Assembly: GCA_963793825.1 (NCBI GenBank)
Contig: CAWCBE010000007.1
Location: 930,001 to 994,000 of the forward strand
From: RYN-230 sp963793825
GTDB lineage: Bacteria; Actinomycetota; Actinomycetes; Streptosporangiales; Streptosporangiaceae
DNA length: 64,000 nt
Reading direction: 5' to 3'
Under the pieces are notes generated by a model that did no database searches, had not been told where the DNA came from, and saw only the letters and a list, made by a program, of their open reading frames with translations. The stretch's first letter is position 1, and each line of letters begins with the position of its first letter. The translations under genes and the position numbers were made by a program. This document shows positions 59,174-64,000 of the stretch, one piece after another.

Positions 59174-59809
59174 TCAGGCCCCACCGATCAATGACCGCGC
59201 CTCTGCGGGGCCGACTACGAGATCGTGAAGGTCGCCGCCCACCTCGAGCCGACCTGACTGTTCGATCCCGCCGGCCTTCACCGGCTCGAAGCCGGCCGTC
59301 CGGATCAACCGCTCGACTTCCTGGCCAGCACGGTCGTCGTCGGTCACGTAGAACAGGACCGCCGGCTCCGGTGACCGGTTGCTAGCTGACCTGAAGAGAC
59401 CGGCCGACATGGTCCCAAACGCCATCGCCAAATGCGCCCCGGCCGGCAGCCACCCGGCGACAACCTTCCCAGAGGATTGCCCTTCCGGCAGGAGCCGTGA
59501 GACGTTACCTTGTGCGTCGGTGGAGAGCGGGTTGCTCGGAACGACCACGAGCTTGCCAATTAGCGAGCCGGCGATCTCGTCTATGACGCCCTGCAGCACG
59601 GTAAACCGCAGCGCGAGGACCACGGCCTCGGCGCCCCGCAACGCGTCGCGGTTGTCGACGGCGCCGACCGCGCCACGACCGATCTGTGCCGCCAGCGTTC
59701 GTGCCGACTCATGGTCGGCGCTCGAGAGCCGCAGGGTCTCGCCGCCTGAGGCGAGCTCGTGGGCGATGACCGATCCGATCCCTCCCGTGCCGATGACCGC
59801 GGTGGTCAT
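59174..59809 (-). CDS. F420-dependent NADP oxidoreductase-like NAD(P)-binding protein
   Basis: A 211-aa Rossmann protein. The start TTAVIGTGGIGSVIAHELASGG is a dinucleotide-binding G-x-G-x-x-G. AEAVVLALRFTVLQGVIDEI, GKLVVVPSNPLS and KVVAGWLPAGAHLAMAFGTM follow the order in F420H2:NADP oxidoreductase-like (pfam03807) proteins. The family reduces NADP with F420H2 or acts on other hydride donors; F420 use here is only inferred. ATG at 59809. It is followed by an SRPBCC gene 164 bp away and preceded by a VOC gene, a loose cluster of small redox/ligand proteins. Confidence 0.82.
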   Translation of the reverse strand: MTTAVIGTGGIGSVIAHELASGGETLRLSSADHESARTLAAQIGRGAVGAVDNRDALRGAEAVVLALRFTVLQGVIDEIAGSLIGKLVVVPSNPLSTDAQGNVSRLLPEGQSSGKVVAGWLPAGAHLAMAFGTMSAGLFRSASNRSPEPAVLFYVTDDDRAGQEVERLIRTAGFEPVKAGGIEQSGRLEVGGDLHDLVVGPAEARSLIGGA

Positions 59810-59880
59810 GACCGAACCTCCTCAGCGTCCGGGCGACTGGCCACCGCCGATGTGCCGGATCTCGCCGGTGATCTCGGCAT

Positions 59881-60351
59881 TCACTCGGGCTCCCCGCCGG
59901 ACGTACTCGACGGCCAGTGCGCGGGCGTCCAGTCCCCCTCCGGGTCCGTGGTTTGCCCCACTTCGATCAGATAACCGTCGGGATCGCGGATGTAGCAACG
60001 GATCTCGTACTGGTGCTGTTTCGGCGGCGTCAGGAATTGAGCACCCCGGGCGCTCCATTCGGCGTACACGGCCTCGATGTCTTTGACCCGGATATTGAGG
60101 AAGCTGCTGACCCGGTCGGGATCGCGTGGCGTCTCCAGGGTGACCGTCGGCTTATCGTCGGTCGGGCCCCCGCCGACATTGATGATGATCCAGCAGTTGG
60201 CTAGTGCGACATAGGTCAGCCCTCCGGGGCCGGAGAAGACCACCCGGCCGCCGAGTACTTCGGTGTAGAAGCGCCGAGAGCGCTCGACATCGTCGGAGAC
60301 GATGAAGTGGGCCAGCACAATTCCCTGTGGGGGCGGCGGGAACTCGGCCAT
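59881..60351 (-). CDS. VOC-family (glyoxalase/bleomycin-resistance-type) protein
   Basis: A 156-aa protein of paired beta-alpha-beta-beta-beta modules. IVLAHFIVSDDVERSRRFYTEVLGGRVV is the first module with a metal-position His, and CYIRDPDGYLIEVGQTTDPEG has the second-module D-P-D-G-Y-x-I-E with the metal Glu. The family spans glyoxalases, dioxygenases and antibiotic-binding proteins, so activity cannot be set. ATG at 60351. It starts the minus-strand trio ending at 58524. Confidence 0.85.
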   Translation of the reverse strand: MAEFPPPPQGIVLAHFIVSDDVERSRRFYTEVLGGRVVFSGPGGLTYVALANCWIIINVGGGPTDDKPTVTLETPRDPDRVSSFLNIRVKDIEAVYAEWSARGAQFLTPPKQHQYEIRCYIRDPDGYLIEVGQTTDPEGDWTPAHWPSSTSGGEPE

Positions 60352-60515
60352 CTAGTACCTCCACTGCTTGGGTCTCACACCCCGCTTACGACGGGTCTGC
60401 AGCGTGTAAGGGCCGTCCCGCCGTGCATGCCAGGGAGTCTAACGCTGTCTCGATCTACCACGTGAATAGGGGTTCATGACGCGTCGACCCGGAAGGTGCC
60501 CGCTGACGCACTGCC

Positions 60516-60662
60516 GTGCTCGTGGGCGGCTTCCTCGAGGTGATCGTCGCCCTCGCCGGCAGCGTGCCGCCCCCTCCGTGGCCGCTCGCCGCCCTCCCGG
60601 TCGCGGCCTGGGAGCTCTCGCTCGGCGTCTGGCTGGTCGTGAAGCGCTTCAATCTGGTGGGG
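60516..60662 (+). pseudogene. Possible C-terminal fragment of a DUF4386-like membrane protein
   Basis: The plus strand reads VGGFLEVIVALAGSVPPPPWPL then AALPVAAWELSLGVWLVVKRFN. The second helix and its ending resemble the C-terminus of DUF4386 proteins, in which ~180 residues should come before it. Nothing recognisable precedes it (60361-60515), so this looks like a leftover 3' end. The assignment rests on a short segment. Confidence 0.35.
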
Positions 60663-60708
60663 ACTTTGGGACCTGTCCGTGCCGGGACAGGGGGTTTACA
60701 TTCGGCTC

Positions 60709-63228
60709 ATGCCTTTCAGCCATGGTCCGCATGCCCGATGGGTGGGTAACTCGCTGACCGAGTTCGAGCGTGATCTTGCCGACAATTTGTGTTACGACCG
60801 GGGCACGACGGCCGTGTCAGCTAGCGCCCAGGACACGTACTGGACGCTTGCCGTGACCATACGTGACCGGCTGGCAGACCGCCGGGCCAGGACGGCCGAG
60901 GCGCATTATGCGGCCAACCCGAAATTCGTCTATTACCTGTCGGCGGAGTACATGCTGGGGCGCCAGCTCCGCCAGAACGCGGTGTACAGCGGGACGGCTG
61001 ATCTTGCCCGCCAGGCACTGGCGGGTATCGGCTGGTCCGCCGCTGACATGGAAGCCCTGGATGTGGAGCCGGGACTGGGCACGGGGGGCCTGGGCCGGCT
61101 GGCTGCCTGCCTGCTGGACTCGCTGGCCACCCTGGACATGCCGGCGGTGGGTTACGGCATCCGGTATGAGTTCGGGATCTTCAAGCAGGCCTTCGAGGAC
61201 GGCTACCAGGTCGAGCACCCCGACGAGTGGGCCTTCTACGGCAACCCGTGGGAGTTCCCCGCCCCCGACGACCGCCAGGTCGTCGGCTTCTACGGGCATA
61301 CCGAGCCGGTCCCGGGTGATCCGGGCGGGCTGCGGCGGCGCTGGGTGCCGGGCGAGACGGTGCTCGGCGAGCCCAGCCACATGCTGGTGCCCGGCTATGG
61401 CACCGACACGGTCAACATTCTGCGGCTGTGGCAGGCCCGGGCCAATCATGAGTCGTTCGACCTGGCCCTGTTCAACGCCGGCCATTACGCCGAAGCGGTC
61501 GAGTCGCGGATGCGCTCGGAGAACCTGACCAAGGTGCTGTATCCCAGTGACAGCACGCCGGCCGGCCGGGAGCTGCGGCTCAAGCAGCAGTATTTCCTGG
61601 TCTCCTGCTCGCTGCGGGACATCATCCGCCGGTTCCGGTTCCGCAACAGCGACTGGGACGCCTTCCCCGGCAAGGTCGTCATCCAGCTCAACGACACCCA
61701 TCCGGTGCTGGCCATCCCCGAGCTGATGCGGCTGCTGGTCGACGAGCACGGGGTGAGCTGGGAGCAGGCCTGGTCGATCACCCGCCACAGCTTCGCCTAC
61801 ACCTGCCACACCCTGCTGCCCGAGGCCCTGGAGACGTGGCCGGTCACCATGTTCGAGCGGCTGCTGCCGCGCCACCTGGAGATCATCTACGCCCTCGATA
61901 GGCTCCTCCTGCGGGAGGTGCGCGCCCGCTACCCGGGCGACGATGAGCGGATCGCCCGGATGTCGCTGGTCCAGGAGGTCCCCGAGCGGCGGGTCCGGAT
62001 GGCCAACCTGGCCGCCGCCGGCAGCTTCGCGGTCAACGGCGTGGCCGGGCTGCAGTCCCGGCTGCTCACCCAGACCACGCTGCGGGACTTCGCCGGGCTG
62101 TGGCCGGGGAAATTCCGGAACGAGACCAACGGCATCAGCCCGCGCCGGTTCCTGCTGCTGGCTAACCCGCGGCTGTCCGCCCTGATCACCGCCCGGCTGG
62201 GCGGCGGGCAATGGCTGACCGACCTGGACCGGCTGGCCGGGCTGGAAGATCTCGCCGCCGATGCGGAATTCCAGGCCCAGTGGCGCGAGGTGAAGCAGCA
62301 GAACAAGGCCGACCTGGCCGCCCATGCGCTCGCCGCCACCGGCATCACCATCGATCCCGGCTCACTGTTCGACGTGATGGCCAAACGGCTGCACGAGTAC
62401 AAGCGCCAGCTCCTCAAGCTGCTGCACGTCGTCACCCTCTACAACCGGGTCAAGGCCGACCCGGGCGCCGCGCTCACCCCGTGCACGGTCATCTTCGCGG
62501 CCAAGGCCGCGCCCAGCTACCAGCAGGCCAAGCGGATCATCAAGCTGATCAACTCGGTCGCCGCCGTGGTCAACGCCGACCCCGACGTGGCCGGCCGGAT
62601 CAAGATCGTCTTCCTGCCGGACTACAACGTCTCGGTCAGCGAGCTGCTGATGCCCGCCGGCAACATCTCCGAGCAGATCTCCCTGGCCGGCAAAGAAGCA
62701 TCCGGCACCGGCAACATGAAACTCACCCTCAACGGCGCCATCACCGTCGGCACCCTCGACGGCGCCAACATCGAGATCCGCGACCGGGTCGGGCCCGGCA
62801 ACTTCTTCCTCTTCGGCCTCACCGCCAGCCAGGCCACCGACCTGCGCCGCAGCGGCTACTCCCCCTCCGCCTACTACCGCAGCGACACCGAGCTCAAAGC
62901 CGCCATCGACGCCCTCACCTCAGGCGCCTTCTCCGGCGGGGACCGCGAGGCCTTCCAGCCACTCATCTCCTCCCTGCTCACCTGGGATGAGTACATGGTC
63001 CTGGCCGACTACCGGCCCTACCTCGACTGCCACGACCGGGCCGCCGGCCCCGCCTGGGCCGACCAGGACCGCTGGACCCAGATGTCCATCCTGAACACCG
63101 CCCGCTCCGGCTTCTTCTCCTCCGACCGCACCGTCCGCGGCTACTGCCGCGACATCTGGCACGCTGAACCAGTCCCCGTACCCGCCGACACGGTGGCAGC
63201 CCCGAACCCTCCCACACCGGGTTCGTGA
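60709..63228 (+). CDS. glgP: Glycogen/alpha-glucan phosphorylase
   Basis: An 839-aa GT35 enzyme that releases glucose-1-phosphate from glycogen. It has KFVYYLSAEYMLGRQLRQN, EPGLGTGGLGRLAACLLDSL, VIQLNDTHPVLAIPELMRLL, RHSFAYTCHTLLPEALE, FRNETNGISPRRFLLLANP and MAKRLHEYKRQLLKLLHV. The PLP lysine is Lys671 in EASGTGNMKLTLNGAITVGT. Length matches the family. The ATG at 60709 is chosen for its family-like start (MPFSHGPHARWVG); GTG at 60679 is an alternative, and neither has an ideal ribosome site. With glgC and the CBM48 protein, it supports a full glycogen cycle in the organism. Confidence 0.94.
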   Translation: MPFSHGPHARWVGNSLTEFERDLADNLCYDRGTTAVSASAQDTYWTLAVTIRDRLADRRARTAEAHYAANPKFVYYLSAEYMLGRQLRQNAVYSGTADLARQALAGIGWSAADMEALDVEPGLGTGGLGRLAACLLDSLATLDMPAVGYGIRYEFGIFKQAFEDGYQVEHPDEWAFYGNPWEFPAPDDRQVVGFYGHTEPVPGDPGGLRRRWVPGETVLGEPSHMLVPGYGTDTVNILRLWQARANHESFDLALFNAGHYAEAVESRMRSENLTKVLYPSDSTPAGRELRLKQQYFLVSCSLRDIIRRFRFRNSDWDAFPGKVVIQLNDTHPVLAIPELMRLLVDEHGVSWEQAWSITRHSFAYTCHTLLPEALETWPVTMFERLLPRHLEIIYALDRLLLREVRARYPGDDERIARMSLVQEVPERRVRMANLAAAGSFAVNGVAGLQSRLLTQTTLRDFAGLWPGKFRNETNGISPRRFLLLANPRLSALITARLGGGQWLTDLDRLAGLEDLAADAEFQAQWREVKQQNKADLAAHALAATGITIDPGSLFDVMAKRLHEYKRQLLKLLHVVTLYNRVKADPGAALTPCTVIFAAKAAPSYQQAKRIIKLINSVAAVVNADPDVAGRIKIVFLPDYNVSVSELLMPAGNISEQISLAGKEASGTGNMKLTLNGAITVGTLDGANIEIRDRVGPGNFFLFGLTASQATDLRRSGYSPSAYYRSDTELKAAIDALTSGAFSGGDREAFQPLISSLLTWDEYMVLADYRPYLDCHDRAAGPAWADQDRWTQMSILNTARSGFFSSDRTVRGYCRDIWHAEPVPVPADTVAAPNPPTPGS

Positions 63229-63425
63229 CCGCAGCGCTGCTGGCGAACCCCAGGCTCGCGGTGACCAGGCCACGACAGAAGGTCGCGTGCGCCCTCGGCG
63301 GAAATGGTTGCCTCGCTCGAGCGACGCGATCAAGGACACCATGATGCATCCCGTCCGGAGCAGCGCCGTCGTGACGTGCGGCCGCTGCTCGGGCTCGTCC
63401 TGTGGGCTCTCCTGCTGGTGGCGGC

Positions 63426-63899
63426 TCAGCGTTGCGAGATGATGGTCGTGACTGGCAGCCTGAACCGGCGCTCGGCCTGATGGGGCAGATCGGACCCGAG
63501 CCAGCGCGAGATGACCTGGGGCAGGGTGGCCACGATGATCTCGTCGAACTGGTGATCGGCGAGCACCTTTTCCATCGCCTTGAGCGGGCTGGAACTCCCG
63601 AGATCGCCCTCGACCGGGACGCCCAGCGCGGCGAGGCCGGCCAGCATCTGGCTGAGCCGTTGCCGGGCCTGCGCAGTCGCCTCCTCGTCGGTGGCGGGAG
63701 GAACGTAATCCGTGACCCACCACCACATGCCGGGCTGGGGCAGGACGCCGCCGGCTGCCACTGCGTCATAATGCGCGGCCCTCGTGTTCGGGACAAGAAC
63801 GAAAAAGGAGCAGGGTCCCTCGCTGATCCGCTTGCGGAGTTCTTCGTGCAGCTCAGCGCGCTGGAGGGTCTGGTTCGCGACAACAAGATATCTGCGCAT
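63426..63899 (-). CDS. Small USP-like protein of unknown function
   Basis: A 157-aa protein beginning MRRYLVVANQTLQRAELHEEL, with FFVLVPNT, a basic helix (EEATAQARQRLSQMLAGL), GVPVEGDLGSSSPLKAMEKVLADHQFDEIIVATLP and WLGSDLPHQAERRFRLPVTTI. This alternating beta/alpha pattern and the ending follow universal-stress-type folds, though the ATP-binding G-x2-G-x9-G(S/T) motif is not evident. Similar short actinobacterial proteins are unannotated to my knowledge. The start is the internal ATG; the frame opens at GTG 63983. It lies 197 bp after glgP, tail to tail. Confidence 0.72.
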   Translation of the reverse strand: MRRYLVVANQTLQRAELHEELRKRISEGPCSFFVLVPNTRAAHYDAVAAGGVLPQPGMWWWVTDYVPPATDEEATAQARQRLSQMLAGLAALGVPVEGDLGSSSPLKAMEKVLADHQFDEIIVATLPQVISRWLGSDLPHQAERRFRLPVTTIISQR

Positions 63900-64000
63900 G
63901 GTGACCACCTGCCATAAAGGTATCCCGCTGCGGCGCTGCGTTCCAGGACCAGGAGGCGGCTCGCTCACTTTCCGGCCCCGCACCGGGCTGCTCTGGCCCG

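Noticed and set aside
48935..60711. Shared 12-mer ATTCGGCTCATG in the hairpin (about 48935) and at the glgP start (about 60700)
   Set aside because: About a hundred shared 12-mer pairs are expected by chance in 64 kb, so it carries no weight.

Overview
The window is GC-rich throughout, with G/C at most third codon positions, frequent GTG and occasional TTG starts, and many ATGA/GTGA overlaps. That points to an actinobacterium. Two small protein types (a 'cysteine plus GHWFNG' protein and an 'IAWCEMGSC' zinc-ribbon-like domain) remind me of soil Streptosporangiales-type genomes, but that placement is inference. No rRNA, tRNA or CRISPR array was seen.

Layout. 1-90: 5' end of an IclR-type regulator, divergent from a flavin monooxygenase (270-2036). 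2.4-4.5 kb: a heme-binding-like beta-barrel protein convergent with and overlapping a DUF4331 protein. 5.1-7.9 kb: a large AAA/LuxR regulator broken by three single-base lesions. 7.9-11.3 kb: envelope genes (MscS channel, YihY/BrkB protein, two-segment membrane protein). 11.4-19.4 kb: central carbohydrate genes glgC, a TreT-like trehalose synthase and a CBM48 protein, with acuC, a lipoprotein, a DUF5995 protein and an APC transporter between them. 19.6-23.3 kb: tryptophanase, a decayed YdjC/ChbG deacetylase and an unrecognised 494-aa protein. 23.6-29.0 kb: three overlapping or coupled membrane genes combining PAP2, kinase-like and flippase-like domains. 29.0-30.0 kb: ppk2.

30.2-43.8 kb is a carbohydrate catabolic locus. 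One arm on the minus strand carries two Gfo/Idh/MocA oxidoreductases, a TIM-barrel isomerase, an unknown protein and an SDR epimerase. The other arm on the plus strand carries an ABC importer (binding protein and two permeases, no ATPase) and a GH3 glycosidase. A convergent ROK repressor closes the locus, and a 45-bp palindrome sits in the divergent promoter. The minus arm is damaged: the epimerase is split by a complete 1402-bp ISAs1-family element with 19-bp inverted repeats and an 8-bp target duplication, and one oxidoreductase is frameshifted.

44.4-64 kb is mixed: a membrane-anchored propeller-like protein, a broken DUF6220 gene, an SMP-30 lactonase, a GNAT acetyltransferase, then a gene-poor kilobase with palindromes and DnaA-box-like words. 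A proline-rich repeat protein with a recently expanded 39-bp minisatellite follows, with an anti-sigma-type ATPase next to it. Then come a SolA-type oxidase, a left-handed beta-helix protein, an ECF42 sigma/YCII pair ahead of two Rieske genes, a GT39 glycosyltransferase, small SRPBCC/F420-reductase-like/VOC genes, glgP and a USP-like protein.

Two themes stand out. Glycogen/trehalose/polyphosphate metabolism recurs (glgC, treT, CBM48, glgP, ppk2). Several genes carry one-base length changes, often in short homopolymers, which are either assembly errors or real decay and affect how much of this window is functional.
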